A stretch of DNA of 64,000 bases, taken from Candidatus Poribacteria bacterium. Its GTDB lineage: Bacteria; Poribacteria; WGA-4E; WGA-3G. Below, one piece after another: positions 24,301 to 32,425 of the stretch; position 1 is the stretch's first letter; every line of letters starts with the position of its first letter. The stretch is from NCBI GenBank assembly GCA_003635195.1, contig PYIY01000196.1:1-64000 (forward strand), written 5' to 3'. The notes beneath the pieces were generated by a model. The model saw only the letters and a program-made list of their open reading frames with translations. It ran no database searches and was not told where the DNA came from. A program made the translations under genes and the position numbers.

Positions 24301-25653
24301 ATGGCAGTAGATTATAGACAAGTCGATAAGGCACACGTATGGCATCCGTTGTTTCAACATCAACGGCTTGAGGAAACAACGTTAGCCGTTTATGAATCGG
24401 CGCACGGAACAACGGTTGTGGACGCAGAAGGACGCGAGTACTTAGACGCATACTCAGCACTCTGGAATGTCAATGTCGGTTATGGCAGGCAGGAGATCGC
24501 AGATGCAGTCTATGAACAGATACAGAAGCTGCCCTACTATCCACACTCACAGATTAACGTCCCCGCAACGATTTTAGCCGAGCAGCTTACCGCTTGCCTT
24601 CCGGGTGATTTGAATCACGTTTATTTTTCTAACAGCGGTTCGGAGGCGAACGAAACCGCGATCAAAATTGCACGGCAATATGGTAGACAAACCTATCCCG
24701 GTCAGAACCGTTACAAGATCATCAGTCGTTATCGTGGTTACCACGGATTTACTTATGGCGCGATGTCAGCAACAGGACAAGCACGAAGAAGAAAAGCGTT
24801 TGAGCCGCTCGTTCCCGGGTTTCTACATGCGCATCCACCCTACTGCTACCGATGCCCCATCGGATTAGATTATCCATCCTGTGGTGCTGAATGTGCCGAT
24901 GAAATTGAACGGATGATCCAATGGGAAGGTCAAGAAACTGTAATTGCTGTTATCGCGGAACCTATCATCGGTGGTGGAGGTGTGATTGTTCCACCAGACG
25001 AATATTTTCCAAAACTACGGCAAATCTGTGATGATTACGGTTTACTCCTCATACTTGATGAAGTGATTACTGGATTTGGACGGACTGGAAAGATGTTCGC
25101 ATGCGAGCATTGGGATGTACAGCCTGATATCATCACACTGGCAAAGGGATTGACGAGTGGGTATCTGCCACTTGGTGCCTGTGTCGCTTCAACTCAGGTT
25201 TTCAACGCGTTTCTCGGAGATGCCGACGAAAACAAAGAGTTCGCTCAGGTCTGTACTTATGGCGGACACCCAGTTGCATGTGCTGCTGGAGTCGCGAACC
25301 TGAAAATTCTCCAAGAGGAACGCCTGTGGGAAAATGCGGAGAAAGTCGGGACACATCTGCTCTCGAAGTTAGAGACACTCGGCACACTTCCCATCGTTGG
25401 TGATGTACGCGGTAAAGGGTTAATGCTCGCTGTGGAGTTCATTGAAACCGATGGGACACATCTCGAAACGGCAAAGACAAACCGAATCATAGGACAATTA
25501 CGAGAAAAAGGGATCATTGTCGGAAAAATCGGTCATGCTGTCGAGGAACCGGAAAACATTATTTACATCGCACCACCGCTTATTTTGACAGAAGCGGAGG
25601 CAGATAGGATCTTCGAGACACTACGCCAAGTACTTCTCCAAGAGGAATTTTAA
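24301..25653 (+). CDS. class III aminotransferase (PLP-dependent)
   Basis: About 450 residues. Family markers are WHPLFQH at the N-terminus, SNSGSEANETAIKIAR, the PLP-contact loop LILDEVITGFGRTG and the Schiff-base lysine in TLAKGLTSGYLPLGA. It transfers an amino group from an omega-amino donor to a keto acid; the exact donor is unclear. Start choice: a GTG at 24259 lies inside the palindromic element and the ATG at 24283 has no ribosome site, while the ATG at 24301 has GGGAG 11 bases upstream. It overlaps the convergent mtnP by 33 bp. It follows argS closely and may be cotranscribed with it. Confidence 0.88.
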   Translation: MAVDYRQVDKAHVWHPLFQHQRLEETTLAVYESAHGTTVVDAEGREYLDAYSALWNVNVGYGRQEIADAVYEQIQKLPYYPHSQINVPATILAEQLTACLPGDLNHVYFSNSGSEANETAIKIARQYGRQTYPGQNRYKIISRYRGYHGFTYGAMSATGQARRRKAFEPLVPGFLHAHPPYCYRCPIGLDYPSCGAECADEIERMIQWEGQETVIAVIAEPIIGGGGVIVPPDEYFPKLRQICDDYGLLLILDEVITGFGRTGKMFACEHWDVQPDIITLAKGLTSGYLPLGACVASTQVFNAFLGDADENKEFAQVCTYGGHPVACAAGVANLKILQEERLWENAEKVGTHLLSKLETLGTLPIVGDVRGKGLMLAVEFIETDGTHLETAKTNRIIGQLREKGIIVGKIGHAVEEPENIIYIAPPLILTEAEADRIFETLRQVLLQEEF

Positions 25654-26478
25654 CTGGTGTCGCTTCGCAGCCGGTATTTTGTCTGGGCTGGTAGCAAGGG
25701 CATATTGAAGCGCAGTTGAACAGGCACAGTCCCGTTGTCCTTCTGGGATTTTAGCGACAGCATTTCTCACAGTTTTTTTGGAAACCTCTACATTGGCTTG
25801 GACATTATCAAGAATCATTTCGGTAGTAACGTGATCGTGTTCAGGATGCCAGCAGTCATAATCGGTAGAACACGCGAGAACAGCGTAGCAGATTTCCGCT
25901 TCGCGCGCTAATTTCGCTTCCTGTGCTGCAGTCATCCCGATAATATCAAATCCGAAGGAGCGATACACGTTCGATTCTGCTTGGGTCGAAAATGCTGGTC
26001 CCTCCATACAGATGTAGGTGCCGCCATCATGAACAGTCGCACCGACTTCTGTAGCCGCTGTGGATAAAAATGTGCTGAGGTGTGAACAGAAGGGATGTGC
26101 AAGGCTAATGTGGGCGGCAATACCATCGCCGAAGAAAGTCGATGCTCGGTGTTTAGTGTGATCGTAGAGTTGATCCGGAACAACAAAATGACGCGGTTCA
26201 ATCTCCAGTTTTAGGCTCCCGACAGCACTGACGGCAATGAGCCACTCGACATTTAACGATTTTAGGGCATAGATATTGGCACGGACATTAATATCAGAAG
26301 GCAGTAATCGGTGACCAACACCGTGCCGTGGTAGGAAAACGACGGGCTTCCCATCAAGGTTGCCCAGAATCAAAGCATCGCTCGGCTTACCGAACGGGGT
26401 TTCGACCTCAATTTCTTCGATATCTGTTAAGCCTTCCATCTGATAAAAACCGCTGCCACCAATAATTCCGATACGCAT
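25621..26478 (-). CDS. mtnP: S-methyl-5'-thioadenosine phosphorylase
   Basis: 285 residues starting MRIGIIGGSGFYQMEGL, with RHGVGHRLLPSDINVRANIY, AVGSL, ICMEGPAFSTQAES and GMTAAQEAKLAREAEICYA, followed by STDYDCWHPEHDHV. The DYDCW with the two Asp residues is the purine-base signature of MTA phosphorylase over purine nucleoside phosphorylase. It splits methylthioadenosine from polyamine synthesis into adenine and methylthioribose-1-phosphate. AAAGGACAAAAA precedes the ATG. Confidence 0.92.
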   Translation of the reverse strand: MRIGIIGGSGFYQMEGLTDIEEIEVETPFGKPSDALILGNLDGKPVVFLPRHGVGHRLLPSDINVRANIYALKSLNVEWLIAVSAVGSLKLEIEPRHFVVPDQLYDHTKHRASTFFGDGIAAHISLAHPFCSHLSTFLSTAATEVGATVHDGGTYICMEGPAFSTQAESNVYRSFGFDIIGMTAAQEAKLAREAEICYAVLACSTDYDCWHPEHDHVTTEMILDNVQANVEVSKKTVRNAVAKIPEGQRDCACSTALQYALATSPDKIPAAKRHQLKFLLEKYLA

Positions 26479-26558
26479 TTTTTGTCCTTTCGCAAGACGT
26501 GATAAATTTGCGTAAGTTCTAACAGTTAAGAATAATTATCAATTGTTAGAAAAAGCAT

Positions 26559-26587
26559 TTGACAACTCACCAACTATTATATAAAAT
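26559..26587 (+). promoter_or_regulatory. sigma-70-type promoter upstream of the MBL hydrolase
   Basis: -35 TTGACA (26559-26564), 17-base spacer, -10 TAAAAT (26582-26587). A separate TATAAT at 26674-26679 lies only 5 bases before the start codon. Confidence 0.6.
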
Positions 26588-26684
26588 AAACATTACAATT
26601 AACGAGATACCATCAATTGGTGTGCTTATAAAGTGCCTCTATTATCAGAGGACTACATCTTTTTATATTTCACTATAATCTAAT

Positions 26685-27506
26685 ATGGCACTGTTGCACT
26701 GTGGTAATTTAACACTTGAAGGAAAATCGAGTTCCGCTGTTGCTACTTACGTTCGCGTAAAGGAGTTGGATCTCGTTTTCGATTTAGGCAGATGCCCGAT
26801 GAATTTTATCGGGATCGGCAATGTCTTTATTTCGCACTTCCATCTGGATCACTATTTTGGGTTGCCTATCTACATCAGTCAACGTTGGCTTTCTGGTATA
26901 CCGCCCGGGAATATCTATGTTCCGTTGAAGGGTTCTAAACAACTGATGCACATCCTTGATAGAATATCCGCTTTGGATACGGGCAGAGGTTGGGCGTATC
27001 AAATCACGCCGGTTCGGATAGGTGAAGCGATCCCGTTTCGACAGAATTTAGTGGCACACATTTTGCCCGGCGACCACAGTGTTCCCGCTGTCTCTTATTT
27101 GATTTGTGAGGTTCGGAAAAAGCTGAAGCCGGAGTTTCAACATTTGTCAGGACATGACATCGTGGAATTGAAACGATCGGGTGTCGAAGTCACAACGGAG
27201 GTGCAATTGCCGTTGGTCGCTTATCTCGGCGATACACGGAGTATCCCGATTGATGCACATCCATTGCTGAAACAGTGCAAAGTGCTGATTTGTGAATGTA
27301 CGTTTATCCTACCGGAGCATCGGACCCGTGCCAAGAAGACAATGCATTTACACCTTGAGATGTTACCCTCAATGTTATCGGATATTGAGAGCGAACATAT
27401 CGTCCTAACGCACTTCTCGCGTCGCTATACACCAGAGTTAATCCGTCAAAAAGTTTACAACTATTTACCACCGGAAGAACGTTCCCGCGTTCAGCTGTTT
27501 CTCTAA
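26685..27506 (+). CDS. RNase Z-like metallo-beta-lactamase-fold hydrolase
   Basis: 273 residues. The zinc motif FISHFHLDHYFGL is at about 48-60, a further His at HILPGDHS, an Asp in YLGDTRS, and a final His in VLTHFSRRY. This matches the MBL fold of RNase Z/ElaC-type enzymes, which process tRNA 3-prime ends, but the exosite arm of true RNase Z is not obvious, so another phosphodiesterase is possible. No Shine-Dalgarno site precedes the ATG; TATAAT lies at a distance that would give a leaderless transcript. Confidence 0.8.
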   Translation: MALLHCGNLTLEGKSSSAVATYVRVKELDLVFDLGRCPMNFIGIGNVFISHFHLDHYFGLPIYISQRWLSGIPPGNIYVPLKGSKQLMHILDRISALDTGRGWAYQITPVRIGEAIPFRQNLVAHILPGDHSVPAVSYLICEVRKKLKPEFQHLSGHDIVELKRSGVEVTTEVQLPLVAYLGDTRSIPIDAHPLLKQCKVLICECTFILPEHRTRAKKTMHLHLEMLPSMLSDIESEHIVLTHFSRRYTPELIRQKVYNYLPPEERSRVQLFL

Positions 27507-27521
27507 TTCCAAAGCATCAGA

Positions 27522-28547
27522 TTATGCTGGGACCTGCTGCGCATCTCCGCCTGCTTGTTCCATATAGAGCTGCGTTGTCAGACTTGCCCAAACAGGCGCG
27601 AATGCAGCGCATATCAGCGTGTATACACCAAGGATCGCCCCAACTGTCCAAAAAGAAGGAGCATTCTCTAAAGTTATTTTCGCATAGCCAAAGAAAAGGA
27701 GACTGATAAACCTTCCGGGCAGCAAGGCTTCACGCATCGGGATAAATTCGGGAGCAGCAAAAGAGAGAAGTGCCATCGTTAAACCGAGCAGTAAGGATGT
27801 CAACGCCGTAAATGCCAAAGCCAGCAGCAGATATATTCTGAGAAACTTCCACCAAGTACTACCGCGTACCAGTTCATTGCTTCGCCGAAGCGCACCAATT
27901 GCCGACAGGTTCTCAATCATAATCGCTTGGTTGTAAAGACTCCATTTCACAGTGAAATATGCAGAGAGAACGAACCAAGCAGCAATAATACACGAAAACA
28001 CGAAAATTAAGGTGGGCGCATTAGACTGAACGAGCTCTTGAAAAAAGAATTCAAAAGTAAGGAAACCGAAGATTATCGGAACGCCAAAGAAAAGCAGCCC
28101 GATGAAAAAAGCGGCACCTAAAATAGGAACTGTCTTACGGAATGTCTGTTGCCAAACTGCTTTGAAAGTTGTATCTATGCCGTTACGGTGCTGCACTATG
28201 ACGAAGATAAGAGGACACATCGCCAACCAAAGGAAACTGATGTGGGGAGATGAAACACCAAGATGTATTCCCCATATGACCCCTACGGGTTGGACGGATT
28301 CAGAAGAGGATGTGTAAGCAGTAAGTCTGCTATCTGTACTTATCGTCCATTGTCCTTCTGGAGATACTAATTTGGAAAATAGAAACAGCCCCGCATAGAG
28401 CAAAAGGTTGACGATAATAAGGGGGAACATCACTCGCCAAAACAGCCCGAAATTGTTCCGATAATCTCTGAACATGCTTGACACAAATCCCGAATGCTGT
28501 TCAGGCATCTCAACAGCATCCGCCGTGTTTTCCAATGCGTTTTGCAT
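27522..28547 (-). CDS. integral membrane protein, function unknown
   Basis: 341 residues from the ATG at 28547 (TAGAGGTAGAAGC upstream; the longer frame to 28649 lacks a site and crosses a hairpin). About six to seven hydrophobic segments, with a conserved-looking ENLSAIGALRRSNELVRGSTWWK between two of them, a pattern seen in glycerophosphodiester phosphodiesterase-like membrane domains. No catalytic motif is visible. Its 3-prime end is convergent with the MBL gene. Confidence 0.7.
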   Translation of the reverse strand: MQNALENTADAVEMPEQHSGFVSSMFRDYRNNFGLFWRVMFPLIIVNLLLYAGLFLFSKLVSPEGQWTISTDSRLTAYTSSSESVQPVGVIWGIHLGVSSPHISFLWLAMCPLIFVIVQHRNGIDTTFKAVWQQTFRKTVPILGAAFFIGLLFFGVPIIFGFLTFEFFFQELVQSNAPTLIFVFSCIIAAWFVLSAYFTVKWSLYNQAIMIENLSAIGALRRSNELVRGSTWWKFLRIYLLLALAFTALTSLLLGLTMALLSFAAPEFIPMREALLPGRFISLLFFGYAKITLENAPSFWTVGAILGVYTLICAAFAPVWASLTTQLYMEQAGGDAQQVPA

Positions 28548-28589
28548 GCTTCTACCTCTATACCCACACTTTTCTACTAAAACAAGTAA

Positions 28590-28622
28590 AGGGAAACCAA
28601 AACATAGAAAGTTGGTTTCCCT
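28590..28622 (-). terminator. hairpin after the TPR lipoprotein gene
   Basis: Perfect 11-bp arms AGGGAAACCAA and TTGGTTTCCCT with an 11-base loop. On the minus strand it lies 57 bp after the lipoprotein stop and is followed by TTACTTGTTTT, so it fits an intrinsic terminator. Confidence 0.65.
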
Positions 28623-28678
28623 ACTTTTATATTCAGTCTTGGCTCGCAAACTGCGCTATACGTCCGATTAATTTCAGA

Positions 28679-30079
28679 TTAGCTGCCCATACCCGGATGC
28701 GAATTTGCGTCTTGGTCGGATGTTCCGGCTTCCTGTTCTTCGTAGAACTTGTATCCGTCTTGGTCCTGATCAAGTTCATACTGGCGTACAATCTGCTCGG
28801 CTTCGCGAAGGTAGGGTGTATCTCCCTTTGTAATGCTCATATAGGCTTTGAATCCTTCATAAGCAGCACCGAATTCACGGATGGAACGATAGCAGACCGC
28901 CTGTTGGTAAACGGCTTCGTTCCGCCATACAGACTCCGGTGCGTTTTCAAACAGCGCGTCATACGCCTCAATCGCGCGTTCGTAGTCACCATTTTGCTGA
29001 AAGAGTTCTCCGCTTCGGAACAACGCGTCAGCGGCGGCGAATTTCTTATGCGATAGGTCTCTTGCCAATGTTTTGTAGGCATTAATCGCACGCGGATAGT
29101 TGCGAAGTTTCCGCCAGTTGCTCGCAATCTGTTGAAAATTCTGAACCACTTGGTCGCTAAACCCCATGACCCACATATCCGCAGGTGTGATTTTTCGACC
29201 CGTTTTTCGGTATTCAACAGCTTTTTTATTCCGATACTTATCGATTTCATCCTTCAATTCGCTGATTTCCTGCAAAGTATCTGCTGTCTGCTTTAGGAGC
29301 GTTCTGGCCTGGCGTGCTTCATGAGAATCGGGGAACTTCTCAGTAACGCCGACGTATGCGGGCCATCCACCGAGATAGTCATAAAGCGTGTAGAAATAAA
29401 CGCTACCCACCTGGAATTGTGCCTGCGGTGCTTTGGAATGCTTAGGAAATTCTTCAACGAACCGTTCGTAGTTACGGATGGCTTCGGTGTAATTCTCTAA
29501 ATTTTCATAAGCACGTGCGACCTCGTAGAGTGCCTCTGCCGCGATATCAAAGGTTTCATCTGTTGCGGAACTATCGTAAATAGTTTTATAGTTTTGGTAT
29601 TCAGCGCGCTTGGCTTTAATGACTTCGTGTTGCTTGCGAATATTTGCGATTCCACCTTTTGCTTCCTTTGCGTAATACCCCGTAGGATCAAGGGCGACAA
29701 TAGCTTGGTAATGCTCAGTTGCTTTATCCCAATCGTAGCGACGCTTATAGATTTTGGCGATCTGGTAATGGGCGCGCTGTGCGTATTTCCTTTTCGTATC
29801 GCGTTCAATAACCTCTACATAGAGTGTCATCGCTTTATTGTAAAGTTCCTGTTGCTTTATGCGATTCTTCTCCATTTTTTTCGGGTCCTCGTTGCGCACT
29901 TCCATAGTTTCCGCTTCATCAAACACATTATCGGCGTTCTGAAGTTTGGTGCTGATCGGAAGGGTCCTAACACCACTTGGTGTGCATCCGAGGATCAGCA
30001 CCACGAAAAAAGCGGCTGCAAGGACGAGAAGATGGGTTCGATCTATTCGGAGACCGAAGGCGTATGTGAAATGATTCAT
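28679..30079 (-). CDS. TPR-repeat lipoprotein
   Basis: 466 residues. A lipobox LILGC at about residues 28-32 ends the signal peptide, so the protein is lipid-anchored. TPR units follow: AHYQIAKIYKRRYDWDKATE, YEVARAYENLENYTEAIRNY, ADALFRSGELFQQNGDYERA and YQQAVCYRSIREFGAAYEGF. This resembles BamD/YbgF-type outer-membrane assembly or Tol-associated proteins (inference). AAGGAGCACTTACC precedes the ATG; a promoter is at 30168-30194. Confidence 0.88.
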   Translation of the reverse strand: MNHFTYAFGLRIDRTHLLVLAAAFFVVLILGCTPSGVRTLPISTKLQNADNVFDEAETMEVRNEDPKKMEKNRIKQQELYNKAMTLYVEVIERDTKRKYAQRAHYQIAKIYKRRYDWDKATEHYQAIVALDPTGYYAKEAKGGIANIRKQHEVIKAKRAEYQNYKTIYDSSATDETFDIAAEALYEVARAYENLENYTEAIRNYERFVEEFPKHSKAPQAQFQVGSVYFYTLYDYLGGWPAYVGVTEKFPDSHEARQARTLLKQTADTLQEISELKDEIDKYRNKKAVEYRKTGRKITPADMWVMGFSDQVVQNFQQIASNWRKLRNYPRAINAYKTLARDLSHKKFAAADALFRSGELFQQNGDYERAIEAYDALFENAPESVWRNEAVYQQAVCYRSIREFGAAYEGFKAYMSITKGDTPYLREAEQIVRQYELDQDQDGYKFYEEQEAGTSDQDANSHPGMGS

Positions 30080-30167
30080 GGTAAGTGCTCCTTAGCACAA
30101 AGAAACGTACCGATGCTTTTTCAACCAGAGCACCTAGCTAATTGGCACTCTATTCATCATTCCGAAC

Positions 30168-30194
30168 ATTATACTAAATTTACAAAAATGTCAA
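30168..30194 (-). promoter_or_regulatory. promoter for TPR lipoprotein gene
   Basis: Minus strand: TTGACA (30189-30194), 15-base spacer, TATAAT (30168-30173). Both boxes are perfect but the spacer is short. Confidence 0.6.
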
Positions 30195-30446
30195 CACTTT
30201 TTAATTTTCACGTTAATCGCCCCAAATTGCTGCCTACAAATCGCATTGTTTCATAAAATATTTACACACCGAAAAGAAACGAAAGACTTGACAAACATCT
30301 GCAAATATGTAAAAATTGAAACCACTTAAAGCGATTGATATCACAATCGTAGGATGACTTACTTAATAACCCAAGTTGCTACTAACAAGATTTTAGACAG
30401 GTAAACCCTGTGTTTCAGTGAAAAATGTCGATGATCCAAGCATTTT

Positions 30447-30469
30447 GTAGCACAAACTTTTAGTTTGTG
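30447..30469 (+). repeat. GTAG-hairpin element
   Basis: GTAG followed by CACAAACT-TTT-AGTTTGTG (8-bp perfect stem). It has the same design as 11198-11220. Confidence 0.6.
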
Positions 30470-30574
30470 GCATTTGCGGGCGCAATCTAACAGATGATGC
30501 TGCAAGGTGGCAACTTGCGTTACTTAATAATATAGACTTGCAGGGTGAAGGTTAGTAGTAGCAAGGAGGCAAAC

Positions 30575-31477
30575 ATGGCGAATTCTGATTATAAAATTGG
30601 CGTTGTAGGTGTAGGTAGAATGGGGGCGAACATTGCTCGGCATCTCAATGACGAAGGATTTGACGTGACCGTTGTATACGATGTCGCAAGCGACCGCGCG
30701 CAAGAACTCGCAACAGAACTTGGTGCAACAGCAGCAGCGGAACTGGCTAAAGTTACAGCACTGGCGGATTACATCATTACTGTAGTAACGGACGACGCGG
30801 CGATGCGGACAATTTTTTCCGACGATGCGGATGATAGTCTTCTCCAAGGGGCATCAGGAAAGGTCTTTATCAACTGTGCAACGATTAGTCCGCAAGTCCA
30901 CGTAGACGTTGAACAGCTCGCTGCGAAACATGGTGCGGAGAGTCTTGAAGGGTGCATGGCAAGCAGTATTACACAAGCGCGGGAAGGTACACTATATCTG
31001 ATGTGCGGTGGTAAACAGGAAACATTCGACAAGACACGCACAATTCTGGATTCGATGAGCATTTCGCTGCGTTATATCGGTGAAGCTGGACAAGCCGCAC
31101 AAGTCAAGGCACTCGTCAATATGGTGATGAATATCAACACTGCTGGACTCGCCGAAGGACTTGGCTTAGGGGCTGCACTCGGATTGGATCTAACAATGTT
31201 GCAAGAGGTTTTCGCGCAAACCGGGGCAAATTCGCGGGTTTTGGAGACAGATGGAGAGGATATGGAGGTACGCGATCATGAATGTTATTTCTCAGCTGCG
31301 CATGCCTCTAAAGATTCAGGTATTGCCCTCGACTTGGCAGATGCTGCAGAGATTTCGCTCCCGCTCGCACAGGCGACGAAAGCGCAGTATGATCGGATGA
31401 TTGAACTTGGACTGGGTGATTTGGATAAATCTGGTGTCGCTGAACTGACCTTCCCCGGACGAGGGACAAAGAATTAA
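30575..31477 (+). CDS. NAD(P)-dependent dehydrogenase, 6-PGDH/3-hydroxyisobutyrate family
   Basis: 300 residues. Start at 30575 chosen for GCAAGGAGGCAAAC. The Rossmann signature GVVGVGRMGANIARHL opens the protein. NCATISPQVHVDVEQLA, EGCMASSITQAREGTLYLM and GEAGQAAQVKALVNMVMNIN (with the catalytic Lys of the family) follow. The C-terminal domain is all-helical. It oxidises a beta-hydroxyacid; the substrate (hydroxyisobutyrate, tartronate semialdehyde and others) cannot be told. Confidence 0.88.
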   Translation: MANSDYKIGVVGVGRMGANIARHLNDEGFDVTVVYDVASDRAQELATELGATAAAELAKVTALADYIITVVTDDAAMRTIFSDDADDSLLQGASGKVFINCATISPQVHVDVEQLAAKHGAESLEGCMASSITQAREGTLYLMCGGKQETFDKTRTILDSMSISLRYIGEAGQAAQVKALVNMVMNINTAGLAEGLGLGAALGLDLTMLQEVFAQTGANSRVLETDGEDMEVRDHECYFSAAHASKDSGIALDLADAAEISLPLAQATKAQYDRMIELGLGDLDKSGVAELTFPGRGTKN

Positions 31478-31568
31478 AACGTACAAATCCTAAGTCCTGG
31501 TCCTGAGTTAACCAAGAACCTACTCGAAATGAAATGGAGAGCAGAGCGGAGGTCGATAGTTAAAAACT

Positions 31569-32291
31569 ATGCTCAAAGGTGTAATCCTTGCAGGCGGACT
31601 CGGCACCCGTTTGTATCCACTTACCAAAGTCACCAGTAAGCATCTACTGCCAGTCGGCAACGAGCCGATGATTTTCCACAGCATTAAACAACTCACGACG
31701 GCAGGAATTACAGATATTCTTATCGTAACGAATCCGGAATACGTTGGAGACTTTGTGAGTGCCTTGGGGAGTGGAAAAGACTTCGGGTGCGAATTTACAT
31801 ATCGGATACAAGACGAGGCAAAAGGGGTCGCGCATGCCCTTGCACTGGCGGAAGGGTTTGCGAGCGGTGGCAGAATCGTTGTCTTTTTAGGCGACAACAT
31901 TTTTGAATCCCCGATCCAACATGCTGTTAACGATTTCCACGCGCAACAGCACGGGGCGCGTGTGTTGCTCAAGCAGATGTTGAATCCAAAGGATCTTGGG
32001 GTAGCAACCTTGGATGGGAATCGTATCGTTGCAATAGAGGAAAAGCCGGATCATCCGAAAAGTGATTACGCTGTGGTAGGTGCCTATTTTTATGACGCAT
32101 CCGTATTTGACATCATCCGCACAGTTGAACCGTCAGCACGCGGGGAATACGAGATAACCGCTGTCAATAACGCCTATATCCATCGTGGTGAACTCGAATA
32201 TAGTCTTGTTCACGGCAAGTGGATTGACGCAGGAACCTTTGACTCGCTCACTGAAGCGCATCAGATTCTGCTGAATTCCTCGGATTGGTAA
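31569..32291 (+). CDS. short glucose-1-phosphate thymidylyltransferase-like nucleotidyltransferase
   Basis: 240 residues; starts MLKGVILAGGLGTRLYPLTK with the nucleotide-binding GGLGTR-x-YP, then FLGDNIFESPI (metal-binding Asp), EEKPDHPKSDYAVVGAYFYD and ARGEYEITAVNNAYI. It matches RmlA/RfbA, which makes dTDP-glucose, but is about 50 residues shorter than RmlA, missing part of the C-terminal region. It may supply activated sugars for the glycosyltransferase gene downstream, from which it is separated by a leader repeat. Confidence 0.85.
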   Translation: MLKGVILAGGLGTRLYPLTKVTSKHLLPVGNEPMIFHSIKQLTTAGITDILIVTNPEYVGDFVSALGSGKDFGCEFTYRIQDEAKGVAHALALAEGFASGGRIVVFLGDNIFESPIQHAVNDFHAQQHGARVLLKQMLNPKDLGVATLDGNRIVAIEEKPDHPKSDYAVVGAYFYDASVFDIIRTVEPSARGEYEITAVNNAYIHRGELEYSLVHGKWIDAGTFDSLTEAHQILLNSSDW

Positions 32292-32337
32292 TAAAACACC
32301 TACGTTCGGTTGAGCGGAAGACAATTATCTGGAGCCC

Positions 32338-32425
32338 CTAAGTCCAACCAACGGGCGGACTGGATATACAGAGAGGACCGATTTTGTTATAGTTTCCGCT
32401 GCGAACCGCAAGGAACATTAAAAAG
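32338..32425 (+). repeat. RBS-bearing leader repeat, copy 1
   Basis: It ends in CCGCAAGGAACATTAAAAAG directly before the glycosyltransferase ATG at 32426. Its 5-prime hairpin is AGTCC-aaccaacgggc-GGACT (32341-32361). AAGGAA is the only ribosome-binding site. Copies in the same position precede the genes starting at 50875 and 55065 (minus). Confidence 0.75.

Larger units (their letters stand above)
30080..30574. other. 495-bp intergenic region between divergent genes
   Basis: It contains the minus-strand promoter of the lipoprotein gene (30168-30194), a GTAG hairpin (30447-30469) and a small ACAGG/CCTGT hairpin near 30398-30412. A TTGACA (30288-30293) followed 16 bases later by TAAAAA could be a weak plus-strand promoter for the dehydrogenase gene. 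No coding frame is supported. Confidence 0.6.

Noticed and set aside
28478..29056. A 192-residue plus-strand frame over the TPR lipoprotein and terminator hairpin
   Set aside because: It is antisense to two well supported genes and contains no family motif; the protein composition is typical of antisense frames.
29594..30256. A 220-residue plus-strand frame antisense to the lipoprotein gene
   Set aside because: Strong lipobox, TPR units and ribosome site on the minus strand explain this region.
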